Assembly: GCA_030428695.1 (NCBI GenBank)
Contig: JAUIEM010000243.1
Location: 1-15,263 of the forward strand
Origin: a bacterium
GTDB lineage: Bacteria; Planctomycetota; J058; JAJDCP01
Reading direction: 5' to 3'
DNA: 15,263 nt
Shown piece by piece: positions 1 to 7,876 of this stretch. Position 1 is the first letter of the stretch; each line of letters starts with the position of its first letter. Below the pieces are notes generated by a model. The model did no database searches. It was given only the letters and a program-made list of their open reading frames with translations, and was not told the DNA's origin. Made by a program: the position numbers and the translations under genes.

Positions 1-2117
1 CCCAGGTCGAGGGCCGCATCCAGTCCGAGGTCAGCGTCACCGTCGAGGGCATGCTCGAGCCGGCGGTCGGACGCCTGCTCTCCCTGCCGCCCGGCGGAGG
101 CAGGCTGAACCGGCTGCACGTCCGCCGCGGCCGCCTGCCGGAGCCCGGCCGCGACGAGGCGGTGGTCGCCGAGCCGTTCGCCGATGCCCACGGGCTCGAG
201 CCGGGCGACGCGGTGCGCGCGACGATCAACGGCCGCCAGCGCACATTGGTGCTCAGCGGCATCGTGCTGTCGCCGGAGTACCTGATCCAGCTGCGCGGCA
301 CCGAGCTGGTCCCCGACGACCGACGCTTCGGTGTGTTCTGGCTGCCCGAGCGCGAGCTCGCGGCCGCGACCGACATGGAGGGCGCCTTCAACGCCCTGAG
401 CGCGACGCTGCTGCGGGGGGCTCAGGAGGCGGAGGTGATCCGCCGCCTCGACCGGCTGCTCGCGGAGTACGGCGCGATCGGCGCCTACGGCCGCGCCCGC
501 CACCTCTCCCACACCTACATCAGCGACGAGATCCGCCAGCTGCGCGGGATGGGCCTGATCGCGCCGATCATCTTCCTCGCCGTCGCCGCCTTCCTGCTCA
601 ACGTCGTGATGTCGCGGCTGATCGCGACCCAGCGCGAGCAGATGGCGGCGCTGAAGGCCTTCGGCTACACCTCCCGCGAGATCGCTGGCCATTACCTGAA
701 GCTCGTGCTCGCGATCGCCCTGCTCGGCGCCCTGGTCGGGGTCGCGCTGGGCACCTGGTTCGGGCGGAACCTGACCGCGATGTACACGCTGTTCTACCGC
801 TTCCCGGTGCTCGGCTACCGGCTGCGTCCGGCGATCCCCCTCGCCGCCTGCGCGATCAGCGCGGGGGCCGGCGTGCTCGGCACCCTCGCCGCGGTGCTGC
901 GGGCGGTGTCGGTGCCGCCGGCGGAGGCGATGCGGCCGGAGCCGCCGGCGCGCTTCTCGGCGACCCTGGTCGAGCGCCTCGGCCTCGGGCGCTTCCTGCC
1001 CCACGTGCCGCGCATGATCCTGCGCCAGCTCGAGCGCCGGCCGCTGCGGGCGGGGCTGTCCTGCCTCGGGATCGCGACCGGGGTGGCGGTGATCGTGCTC
1101 GGGAACTTCTCGCTCGACTCGGTCGACTTCATCATGCGCTTCCAGTTCGAGATCGCCCAGCGCCAGGACATGAGCGTCACCTTCTTCGAGCCGGTGCCCG
1201 AGCCGGCGCTGCACGCGGTCGCCCAGCTACCGGGCGTGCGGCGCTGCGAAGGCTTCCGGGCGCTGCCCTGTAAGCTGGTGCACGGCTCCCGCTCGCGGCG
1301 GATCGGGATCCTCGGGCTCGAGACCGACGCCGAGCTGTTCCGCCTGATCGACACCGCCGAGCGCCCGGTCACCGTCAGCGGCGAGGGGCTTCTGCTCAAC
1401 ACCAAGCTCGCCGAGCTGCTCGGGCTCGGCGTCGGTGACGCGGTCCGGGTCGAGGTGCTCGAGGGGGCGCGGGAGGTGCTGTCGATCCCGGTCAGCGGGC
1501 TGATCACCGAGTACGGCGGGCTCAACGCCTACATGGAGCGCGGCGCCCTGTCGCGGCTGGTCGGCGAGGCCCCGCTGGTCAACGGCGCCCACCTCGCGGT
1601 CGATCCGGCGGCGCAAGAGCAGCTCAACCTGCGCCTGCGCGAGCTGCCGGTGGTGGCGAGCGTCGGCTTCCAGAGCGCCGCGTGGGAGAGCTTCCAGAAG
1701 ACGATCGCGGAGAACCTGAGCGTGATGCAGTCCTTCAACCTCGGCTTCGCGTTGATCATCGCCCTCGGGGTCGTGTACAACACCGTGCGCATTTCGCTGG
1801 CCGAGCGCTCCCGCGAGCTCGCGACCCTGCGCGTGATCGGCTTCACCCGGAGGGAGGTCGCGGCGGTGGTCTCCGGCGAGCTGATGTTGTTGACGGCGCT
1901 GGCGATCCCGATCGGCTGGGCGCTCGGCACCTTCTTCGCGTGGGGGGCCAGCCTCGGCCTCGACACCGAGCTCTATCGCATTCCCCTGGTGGTCTCGCGC
2001 TCGACCTACGGCCTCGCCGGCCTGGTCGTCGCCGCCGGCGCGCTCGCTTCGAGCTGGCTGGTCGGGCGGCGGGTCGGACGCCTCGACCTGATCGCCGTGC
2101 TCAAGACGAAGGAGTAG
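1..2117 (+). CDS. FtsX/MacB-type ABC transporter permease, 5' partial
   Basis: This is an inner-membrane ABC permease of the FtsX/MacB superfamily (two FtsX-type units joined in one chain). Such proteins couple a cytoplasmic ATPase to extraction or export of lipids, lipoproteins or peptides. The frame (codon phase from base 3) is open to the left edge, so the N-terminus with the first membrane segment is missing; the ATG at 51 is internal. Counting from that Met, membrane segments lie near residues 170-190, 218-240, 262-287, 335-353, 563-582, 608-632 and 650-672. Periplasmic MacB-like domains lie before residue 165 and between 355 and 560. Both FtsX units carry the typical cytoplasmic turn: 'REQMAALKAFGYTSREI' and 'SRELATLRVIGFTRREV'. 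The C-terminus 'DLIAVLKTKE' is characteristic of the family. The adaptor gene follows with 2 bp between stop and start, so the pair is translationally coupled. No ATPase gene is in view; it probably lies upstream. The substrate cannot be told from sequence. Confidence 0.93.
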   Translation, partial: QVEGRIQSEVSVTVEGMLEPAVGRLLSLPPGGGRLNRLHVRRGRLPEPGRDEAVVAEPFADAHGLEPGDAVRATINGRQRTLVLSGIVLSPEYLIQLRGTELVPDDRRFGVFWLPERELAAATDMEGAFNALSATLLRGAQEAEVIRRLDRLLAEYGAIGAYGRARHLSHTYISDEIRQLRGMGLIAPIIFLAVAAFLLNVVMSRLIATQREQMAALKAFGYTSREIAGHYLKLVLAIALLGALVGVALGTWFGRNLTAMYTLFYRFPVLGYRLRPAIPLAACAISAGAGVLGTLAAVLRAVSVPPAEAMRPEPPARFSATLVERLGLGRFLPHVPRMILRQLERRPLRAGLSCLGIATGVAVIVLGNFSLDSVDFIMRFQFEIAQRQDMSVTFFEPVPEPALHAVAQLPGVRRCEGFRALPCKLVHGSRSRRIGILGLETDAELFRLIDTAERPVTVSGEGLLLNTKLAELLGLGVGDAVRVEVLEGAREVLSIPVSGLITEYGGLNAYMERGALSRLVGEAPLVNGAHLAVDPAAQEQLNLRLRELPVVASVGFQSAAWESFQKTIAENLSVMQSFNLGFALIIALGVVYNTVRISLAERSRELATLRVIGFTRREVAAVVSGELMLLTALAIPIGWALGTFFAWGASLGLDTELYRIPLVVSRSTYGLAGLVVAAGALASSWLVGRRVGRLDLIAVLKTKE
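2109..2114 (+). promoter_or_regulatory. Ribosome binding site of the adaptor gene
   Basis: AAGGAG lies inside the last codons of the permease gene, 5 bases before the ATG at 2120. It fixes the start of the adaptor and implies translation coupled to the permease. Confidence 0.8.
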
Positions 2118-2119
2118 TG

Positions 2120-3316
2120 ATGCGGAAATGGACGCTGCGGATCGTCGTCGGGCTCGCCCTCGCGGGGCTCGTCGTCGTCGCCTTCCTGCCCGAGGCCCAG
2201 GCCGTCGACCTCGGAACCGTCGTGCGCGGGCCGCTCGCCGTCGCTGTCGAAGAGGATGGGAAGACCCGCATCCGCGAGCGCTACACGGTCTCCGCGCCGC
2301 TGACGGGGAGGCTCCTGCGGGTCACCCTCCAGGCCGGGGACAGCGTCCGCGCCGGGACGACCACCCTCGCGACCATCGAGCCGGTCGACCCGACCCTGCT
2401 CAACGCCCGCGAGCGCGCCGTCGCCGAGGCCCGCGCCGCCGCCGCCGAGGTCCAGCTCTCGCGGGCCGGACCGGAGCTCGAGCGGGCGACGGCGGCGCTG
2501 GCCCACGCCGAGCGCGAGCTCGAGCGCGTCCTCGCCCTGCCCGAGCCGCAGCGTACCTCCCGCCAGCTCGACGCGGCCCGGCTCGACTGCCAGCTGCGCG
2601 GCGAAGAGCTGCGCAGCGCGCGCTTCGCCGCGGAGATCGCCGCCTTCGAGCGCGACGTCGCCGAGGCGGCGCTGCTGCACAGCCTGCCGGAGAGCGACGG
2701 GGAGCCCGGCGTGCGGCTGCGCATCCGCTCGCCGATCGACGGCCTGGTGCTGCGCCGCTACCAGGAGAGCGCCGCGGTGATCCAGGCCGGAACACCGCTG
2801 CTCGAGGTCGGCGATCCGGCGGACCTCGAGGTCGAGGTCGACGTGCTCTCCCGCGACGCGGTCCGCATCGAGCCGGGCGCGCGGGTCGCGATCGTCCACT
2901 GGGGCGGCGGGGAGGCGCTGCAGGGCCGGGTGCGGCGTGTCGAGCCGGCCGCCTTCACCAAGGTGTCGGCGCTCGGGGTCGAGGAGCAGCGGGTCAACGT
3001 GCTCGTCGACCTGCTCGACGCCCCCGACCGGCGGGCGACCCTCGGGGACGCCTTCCGGGTCGAGGCGCAGATCGTGATCTGGGCCGCGGAGGACGTGCTG
3101 AAGGTGCCGATCGGCGCGGCCTTCCGGGTCGGGGAGCAGTGGGCGGTGTTCGTCGTCGAGAACGGGGTCGCCGCGCTGCGCACGGTCGAGCTCGGCCACA
3201 GCAACGGCCACGAAGCCGAGGTGCTCGCCGGGCTCGAGGAAGGCGAGCAGGTCGTCCTGCACCCGGCCGACGCCCTGGAGGACGGCACCTACGTCGAGCG
3301 CCGAGCCGGGCGCTGA
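2120..3316 (+). CDS. HlyD/MacA-type periplasmic adaptor of the ABC exporter
   Basis: This 398-residue protein is a membrane-fusion (periplasmic adaptor) subunit that would link the upstream FtsX-type permease to the outer envelope. The ATG at 2120 is chosen because AAGGAG at 2109-2114 sits 5 bases before it and a signal anchor follows at once (residues about 5-22, 'IVVGLALAGLVVVAFL'). Order of parts: first half of the barrel-sandwich/lipoyl domain with 'SAPLTGRLLRVTLQAGDSV' (about 55-75); a charged alpha-helical hairpin (about 93-195); the second lipoyl half 'IRSPIDGLVLRRYQESAAVI' (about 203-222); then beta-barrel and membrane-proximal domains to the end. An open frame extends upstream into the permease gene but encodes only low-complexity Arg/Ala/Gly and is not used. 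The 3' end is 8 bp from the convergent gene's stop codon. Confidence 0.93.
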   Translation: MRKWTLRIVVGLALAGLVVVAFLPEAQAVDLGTVVRGPLAVAVEEDGKTRIRERYTVSAPLTGRLLRVTLQAGDSVRAGTTTLATIEPVDPTLLNARERAVAEARAAAAEVQLSRAGPELERATAALAHAERELERVLALPEPQRTSRQLDAARLDCQLRGEELRSARFAAEIAAFERDVAEAALLHSLPESDGEPGVRLRIRSPIDGLVLRRYQESAAVIQAGTPLLEVGDPADLEVEVDVLSRDAVRIEPGARVAIVHWGGGEALQGRVRRVEPAAFTKVSALGVEEQRVNVLVDLLDAPDRRATLGDAFRVEAQIVIWAAEDVLKVPIGAAFRVGEQWAVFVVENGVAALRTVELGHSNGHEAEVLAGLEEGEQVVLHPADALEDGTYVERRAGR

Positions 3317-3324
3317 AGCGGGCC

Positions 3325-5535
3325 TCAGGTCTCGCCGTCCTCCCCCGGGCGCTTCTTCCGCGACGGGCGGAGGTGCGTGCCAGGTCGGGTGCCGGGCTGC
3401 CGCGGCGGCCGCCCCTTGGCGACCGGACGCATGAAGCCCGCGCGTTTCTTGTCCTCGACGGGCCGGGCCGGCCGCATGTAGCTCGGGCCGTCGGGATTCC
3501 GCTGTCGGGCGGCGGGCCGCATGTAGGTCGGACCTCGCTCCTCCGGGGCCCGCTCTTCGGCAGCCCGCTCGTCCCCGGGCTCCTTTCCCGCCGGCCGCAA
3601 TGGCTCGTCGGCGAGCGACGGCTCGGCTTCCGCCGACGGCACGGCGGCCCCCTGCCGCCCGTCCGGCAGCGGGAAGGGGCTGCGCCGGGTGGTCGGACGC
3701 TCGCTCGGGGCCGTGATCTGCAGGCGCGCGGTGCTCTTCGCGCCGGGCCGGGTCAAGTGCTTCGTAGCGTCGCGCCCGGGCGTGGGATCGGCCGGTCGCA
3801 TCAGGCGACCGGTCTCGCGGGCCGCGCGCGTCGTGCGTTGCAGGTGCCCTGTTTCGGTGTGGGTCGGCGAGGTGATGTCGGCGAGGACGACGCGGGCGGA
3901 CTCGTCGTGTTTCTCGAGCAGTCGGCCGATGTTCGCGACGGCGCTGCCGAGCGACGAGGCGGCGACCGGCTTCGCCGGCGCCCTCTTCGCGGGGGCCGCG
4001 GCCTTTCGCCTGCGGCGCAGCTCGGCGGGCACGCGCACACACATCAGGATCGACAAGCCGCACAGCACCAGGCTCGCCAGCGCCATCACCGGCGCCGGTG
4101 ATTCCTCGCGCGTCGCGGCGGCCGCCGGAGCCTCGGAGGCGGGCGGCACGACATCGAGGCGCTCGGTGAGGAACACGCGTCCGTCGAGCAGCAGGCAGGA
4201 GAAGGCGACCTCGAGCTCGTCGGCGACGCGGACGACGACGGTCTCGCGGTCGGGCATCCAGGTCTCGAAGAGCACGCCGGGCCGGTACCACTCGGCGAGG
4301 TCGTTGAAGGCCGTGCCGAGCTCGATGGCCGCGGCGCACCAACGGGCGGCGAAGGGCGGACGCCCGCGCGGCGCCTCGCGCTCGAGGTACAACCCCAGGC
4401 TGTCGGCGAAGGCCCCGGCGGCGACGGCTCGCTCGGCCTGCAGGTCAGGCACCGTGGGCGGAGGCGGCTCGGCCCGCAGACCGACCCGCGACATGCCCGC
4501 CCCGGCCAGGGCGACCGGCACGAGCAGCAGGGCCGCGCGCCGCGCGCCGAACACCCCGCATAGCAGGCTCGCCCCGCCGAGACCGAGCGCGGCGAGCGCC
4601 CACAGGAAGCCGTCCGGGCCGGCCGGTTCGTCCACCGTGGCCGCCAGCGGCTGCGTCTGGAGCGTCGCGAGCGCCCGCGCGACGGCCCCTCGCAGCTGCG
4701 GGGCCCCGGGGTCCCCCAACGACGCGAGGCGTTTCTCCAGCGTCAGCAGCCCGTCCCTCCCCCGCAGGCCCATGCGCCCGAAGGTGAGCACCCCGAGCTG
4801 GCGCAACATCAGTGGCCGTGCCGGATCGGCGATCAGCTCGATCAGCGCGTCGATCCGGTAGCCGACGAAGACGCCGCTCCGGCTGCGTCGGAGGGCGGTC
4901 TCGAGCAGCACGTCGTCCCGCACCTCGAACGCGACATCGAGGACCGCCCCCGCCAGGCCGTCCCCGTAGCGCAGCACGAAGGCCAGCCCCGCCTCCGCGA
5001 AGCGCGAGGGGGTCAGCACCTCCTGGGTGACGGCGCGCTGGTAGCTGGCGTCCGCTTCGAAGCGCTGGAGCATCACCAGCGCTGCCGCCCGCAAGGTCGC
5101 GTCGAGCTCGGCGCGCCCTTTGCCGAGCTGGGCGGCGAGGGAGAACATCATCCCGACGGTCTCCCCGTGCTCTGCGACCTCGGGCGCGAGGTCCTGGCGG
5201 ACCCGGGCCGGCAGCTTGTGGAAGTTGCGCGCCAGCAGCACCTCACCGAGCGGCAGCCCCTCGAGGTTGGTCTCGCGGCTCAGGAGCAGCGCGCGGCCGA
5301 CCGCGACCAGGTCCGGCCCTTCCCTGTCCGCGCGCGGGTCGATCGCGGCCTGGAAAGCCTCCTCGAGCTCGTCGATCCGGGCGTAGCGCAGGTCTTGCGC
5401 CTGCACCTGCACGAGGAACAGCGCCATCCACAGCCCGAGCAGCAGCCCGGTGCCTCCGCGCGGCGTCCTTCGCCGCGCCGGTTGCCCGTCTCCGCGGGTG
5501 CTGCTACGCTGCGGTCGGAACCCGCATCGAGGCAT
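3325..5535 (-). CDS. Multi-pass membrane protein with helical domain and repeated MRP-motif tail
   Basis: I do not recognise this 736-residue protein as a named family. It starts at the ATG at 5535 (GGGAG 6 bases upstream), with a basic N-region and a hydrophobic export signal at about residues 29-47 ending 'VQVQAQ'. Residues about 50-295 are Leu/Ala/Glu-rich helices resembling HEAT-type repeats, presumably in the periplasm. Two close membrane segments follow (about 308-352), then a folded region of about 125 residues that ends in a strand-rich stretch ('DRETVVVRVADELEVAFSCL') and could be SH3-like. A last membrane segment (about 483-503) is followed by 'RRRRK'. The C-terminal ~230 residues are basic, Pro/Arg-rich and probably disordered and cytoplasmic. 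That tail repeats a short motif: TGRLMRPA, TKHLTRPG, TYMRPA, SYMRPA, GFMRPV, THLRPS. The positive-inside charges fit this topology. A scaffold or signalling role is a guess. The gene is head-to-head with the secreted-protein gene at 5539 and convergent with the adaptor gene. Confidence 0.82.
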   Translation of the reverse strand: MPRCGFRPQRSSTRGDGQPARRRTPRGGTGLLLGLWMALFLVQVQAQDLRYARIDELEEAFQAAIDPRADREGPDLVAVGRALLLSRETNLEGLPLGEVLLARNFHKLPARVRQDLAPEVAEHGETVGMMFSLAAQLGKGRAELDATLRAAALVMLQRFEADASYQRAVTQEVLTPSRFAEAGLAFVLRYGDGLAGAVLDVAFEVRDDVLLETALRRSRSGVFVGYRIDALIELIADPARPLMLRQLGVLTFGRMGLRGRDGLLTLEKRLASLGDPGAPQLRGAVARALATLQTQPLAATVDEPAGPDGFLWALAALGLGGASLLCGVFGARRAALLLVPVALAGAGMSRVGLRAEPPPPTVPDLQAERAVAAGAFADSLGLYLEREAPRGRPPFAARWCAAAIELGTAFNDLAEWYRPGVLFETWMPDRETVVVRVADELEVAFSCLLLDGRVFLTERLDVVPPASEAPAAAATREESPAPVMALASLVLCGLSILMCVRVPAELRRRRKAAAPAKRAPAKPVAASSLGSAVANIGRLLEKHDESARVVLADITSPTHTETGHLQRTTRAARETGRLMRPADPTPGRDATKHLTRPGAKSTARLQITAPSERPTTRRSPFPLPDGRQGAAVPSAEAEPSLADEPLRPAGKEPGDERAAEERAPEERGPTYMRPAARQRNPDGPSYMRPARPVEDKKRAGFMRPVAKGRPPRQPGTRPGTHLRPSRKKRPGEDGET
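3361..3862 (-). repeat. Degenerate peptide repeat '[T/S]-x-[ML]-R-P' in the membrane-protein tail
   Basis: The tail carries at least six copies of a short motif. In protein order they are RLMRPA (near 3800), KHLTRPG (near 3757), TYMRPAA (near 3521), SYMRPAR (near 3477), GFMRPV (near 3431) and THLRPS (near 3370). A weaker relative, TGHLQRTT, lies near 3853. Spacing is uneven (about 15-80 residues) and the linkers are Pro/Arg/Glu-rich, as expected of short linear motifs in a disordered region rather than a folded repeat. Confidence 0.6.
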
Positions 5536-5538
5536 CGC

Positions 5539-6624
5539 ATGCTCCCGTATCCGCTCCGCGCGCTGCTCGTCCTGCTGACAGCGGTCGCCCTCGCCGACAC
5601 CGACAACGGCCGCTGGACGCTCAGCGCGTTCGAGCACGAGCTCGCCCGGCCCGCGGTCTGGGCCGACACGGTGCTCAGCGCGAGCGCGGACGGCGCCGGG
5701 CTCGCCCTCGGCGGACCCCAGCTCGAGGCCGCGCGCCGTGGGCGGCTGTGTGGGTGGAGCCCGCCGGCAGACAGCGTGGCCGTGCTCGAGCTCGGCTTTC
5801 CGCGCAGCGAGACCCGCCAGGTGTGGGTCGTCGAGGACCAGAACCCCGGCGCGATCGTCGAGATCAGCGCGGTCTTCGACGACGGCGAGCTCTTGCTCTA
5901 CCGCCGCGGCCCGCGCGCGCAGCGCTTCCTCAGCGCCCGGGTGCTGTGGCTGGAGCTCGCCGTGACCGTGTCGATCGACCGCCTGCGGATCCGGGTCGAC
6001 CCGCGCCGGGGCGGCAGGACGAGCATCGACGCGGTCGCCCTGGTCGAGGACGAAGAGCGCGCCCGCTGGGAGTGGAACCTCGCCCGCTCGTCGGTGTTGC
6101 CGGGCGACACCGTCGAGCTGCTGCTGCCCCGCCCGCACGCACAGCGGCCGGGACAGGACTTCGTCGTGTCGCTGACCGGCGACGGGGGCCCGCCTCTCGC
6201 CTGGTGCCGGTTGACGCCGGGGCAACGGGTCGCGAGGCTGGTCGCTCCCGCGGATCCGGGCTCGTACCACGTCGAGCGGCGAGACCTGCTCAGCGAGGAT
6301 GTGCTCCGACTCCCGCTGACCGTCGTCGAGGCCGCGGATCTCGCGCTCGGCTTTCGGCTGGCGCAGACCAGGCTGCGCGCCGGACAACCCTTCGCTGTCG
6401 AGCTGAGCGCCGCCGCCGCGCCGCGCGACGGCGAGAGCTACCAGCTGGTCATCGTCGCCGAAGGCGGGGCGGAGCAGGCGCGCGTCGCGGTCCCGTCCGG
6501 CGCGCGCACGGTCTCGCTCACCGCCCCTTCCGGGCCTGGGCGCTACGTGTTGCGGCTGCTCGCGAGAGGTGCCCCCGAGGGGGGGAGCGTCATCCATGAG
6601 GTCCAACTCACCATCGATACGTGA
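5539..6624 (+). CDS. Secreted protein with a scarf/galactose-binding-like domain and two Ig-like domains
   Basis: This predicted secreted protein has 361 residues. The ATG at 5539 is preceded by GAGG at 5529-5532 and begins a clear signal peptide ('LRALLVLLTAVALA', cleavage near residue 19). Residues about 35-175 look like a diverged Pappalysin-1 SD-scarf/galactose-binding-like jelly roll. Evidence is the order of its hallmarks: 'LELGFPRSETRQVWVVEDQ', 'NPGAIVEISAVFDDGE', 'IDRLRIRVDP' and the closing 'SIDAVALVEDE'. The first hallmark of the family (the W-S/A-Q-A-x-G-x-P stretch) is badly degraded here. The C-terminal half is two similar beta-sandwich units of 80-95 residues, opening 'SSVLPGDTVELLLP' and 'QTRLRAGQPFAVELS', each closing with a 'GxYxxxR/L' strand. 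No catalytic residues are visible, so a binding role outside the cytoplasm is inferred. The family call is from pattern memory and moderate; the coding call is firm. Confidence 0.8.
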   Translation: MLPYPLRALLVLLTAVALADTDNGRWTLSAFEHELARPAVWADTVLSASADGAGLALGGPQLEAARRGRLCGWSPPADSVAVLELGFPRSETRQVWVVEDQNPGAIVEISAVFDDGELLLYRRGPRAQRFLSARVLWLELAVTVSIDRLRIRVDPRRGGRTSIDAVALVEDEERARWEWNLARSSVLPGDTVELLLPRPHAQRPGQDFVVSLTGDGGPPLAWCRLTPGQRVARLVAPADPGSYHVERRDLLSEDVLRLPLTVVEAADLALGFRLAQTRLRAGQPFAVELSAAAAPRDGESYQLVIVAEGGAEQARVAVPSGARTVSLTAPSGPGRYVLRLLARGAPEGGSVIHEVQLTIDT

Positions 6625-6669
6625 AGGGCGCTTGCCCACAGACTACGCCATCCGGCAGCGCATGACAGC

Positions 6670-7077
6670 TCAGAAGTCTGTGACGATCGTCGAGAGCTGG
6701 TAGGTCTCGTTGTTGCCGATCACCGAGGTCCAGGTCACCCGGACGGTGATGGTGGGGCGCTCGGCGATCGCCGCGTCGACCAGGACCAGGCCCGCAGAGT
6801 CGGAGGGCGCCCGGTCGAGGGGCGGCACGCGGAACTTCGTGTTGTGGTACAGATCGACCATGTCGACCACCGATGAGGAGCGCACCTCCTCGAGCTTCTC
6901 CCGCACCGCGTGCACCGCCCTCGACCGCTCGTCGGAGACGGTGCTGAGGGTGATGCAGCTGGTCAGGGCGGCGAGAGTGCCGAGCATGCCGAACACGAGC
7001 AGAGCGAGGCCGATGGTGACCTCGACGAGCGTCATGCCGCGCTGTTTCTTGCGACGTCTCACGTTACTGATCCCCAT
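6670..7077 (-). CDS. PilV-like minor pilin (type IV prepilin)
   Basis: This 135-residue prepilin is the last gene of the minor-pilin operon. A short basic leader ends in the class III cleavage site 'KKQRG^MTLVEV', with Glu at +5 and a continuous hydrophobic helix after it ('TIGLALLVFGMLGTLAALTSC'). The pattern '...ERSRAVHAVREKLEEVR' after the helix is typical of PilV/GspI-like subunits. The small C-terminal domain ends in beta strands ('TITVRVTWTSV...TYQLSTIVTDF'). The ATG at 7077 overlaps the 3' end of the upstream gene by 14 bases but has a poor ribosome site. A GTG at 7062, one base after the upstream TAA and with GGGGA 8 bases before it, would give a more usual 9-residue leader and may be the true start. 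Role: minor subunit at the tip or in priming of a pilus or pseudopilus. Confidence 0.88.
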   Translation of the reverse strand: MGISNVRRRKKQRGMTLVEVTIGLALLVFGMLGTLAALTSCITLSTVSDERSRAVHAVREKLEEVRSSSVVDMVDLYHNTKFRVPPLDRAPSDSAGLVLVDAAIAERPTITVRVTWTSVIGNNETYQLSTIVTDF

Positions 7078-7876
7078 CCAGATGTTCGCTCAAGGCGCGT
7101 TCGACCGCACCGAGCCCGTCCCAGCCCCGGCCGATGCCGAGCAGCTTGCCCTCCTCGTCGATCGCGTACAGGCAGGGACGCCGTCCGAGGGTGAAGTAGC
7201 TCTCGAGCACCGCGCCGGTCGGGTCATCGAGCAGGGGCCAGCCGATCGGGTGCTCGTCCAGGAAGGCGGTCTGGTCCGCGCGGGTCTCGGACTCGCCGTC
7301 GGCGTGGCTGAGGCCGACCGCGACGAGCCGGCCGGCGAAGCGGTCGAGCTGGGCGGGCACCCAGTTCTCGAGCAGGACCGCCGCATGGGGATCGGCCGCC
7401 GACCACACCACCAGCAGCACGCTCAGGCCCGCGAAGTCGGCGAGCGCGACCGGCTCGCCGCCGTTGAGGGGCGTCAGCTTCCAGCCCGGCACCTCTGCCC
7501 CCGGCCGCAGCCGCCGGCGCCGGTACTCCCAGCTGACGCGCTCCGCGAGCTCTGCGTCGATCGCCTCCCAGGCCAGGACAGCCTCGAGGGTGGCGTCGAG
7601 CTCCTCGGCGGGCATGCCTCGGGTGTCGTGGATCGAGAACAGCAACCTGAACCACTCGACCAGCTCCCCGGCCTCGCCCGCCCACGGCCCGGCGCGCAGC
7701 GCCGCGGTCAAGCGCTCGTAGATCACGTCCTGGAGCAGCCTGCGGCGCGACTCCTGCTCGAGCTCCTCGAGCTCGGCGCGCAGCTCGTTGAGCTCGGCCC
7801 AGCGGTCGCGCTCCGCGTCCTGGGCGAGGCCGGCGACGCAGAGACCGAGCAGCAACCCGACAATCGCGCGTCTCAG
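7064..7876 (-). CDS. Secreted thioredoxin-fold protein lacking the CxxC active site
   Basis: This protein has a helical N-terminal part (about residues 25-140, with a Glu/Leu/Arg-rich coiled-coil start) and a C-terminal TlpA/AhpC-like thioredoxin fold (about 125-270). The fold is recognisable from 'PGAEVPGWKLTPLNGGEPVA', 'LADFAGLSVLLVVW', 'VAVGLSHADGES' and the cis-Pro strand 'RPCLYAIDEEGKLLG'. Where relatives have W-C-x-x-C, this protein reads W158-S-A-A-D-P-H-A, so both redox cysteines are absent. A lone Cys235 follows the cis-Pro. A disulfide oxidoreductase role is therefore unlikely; a chaperone or adaptor role for the pilins encoded on both sides is inferred. Start: I place it at the CTG at 7876 because it gives a proper signal peptide ('LRRAIVGLLLGLCVAGLA'), has GGAGGGAG just upstream, and forms a 4-base CTGA overlap with the PilX-like stop. 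The TTG at 7855 is the nearest conventional start but has no ribosome site and no N-terminal positive charge. Confidence 0.85.
   Translation of the reverse strand: MRRAIVGLLLGLCVAGLAQDAERDRWAELNELRAELEELEQESRRRLLQDVIYERLTAALRAGPWAGEAGELVEWFRLLFSIHDTRGMPAEELDATLEAVLAWEAIDAELAERVSWEYRRRRLRPGAEVPGWKLTPLNGGEPVALADFAGLSVLLVVWSAADPHAAVLLENWVPAQLDRFAGRLVAVGLSHADGESETRADQTAFLDEHPIGWPLLDDPTGAVLESYFTLGRRPCLYAIDEEGKLLGIGRGWDGLGAVERALSEHLDGDQ

Noticed and set aside
2006..4342. Minus-strand open frame across the adaptor gene and into the membrane-protein gene
   Set aside because: It is Arg/Pro/Gly-rich without domains, and overlaps two genes with recognisable products.
6626..6637. GGGC-GCTT-GCCC hairpin between the convergent secreted-protein and PilV-like genes
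   Set aside because: The stem is only 4 bp and there is no T-tract, so it is too weak to call a terminator.
5536..6639. N-terminal extension of the minus-strand membrane protein to a start near 6639
   Set aside because: The extension is antisense to the secreted-protein gene, lacks protein character, and would bury the clear export signal in the middle of the protein.
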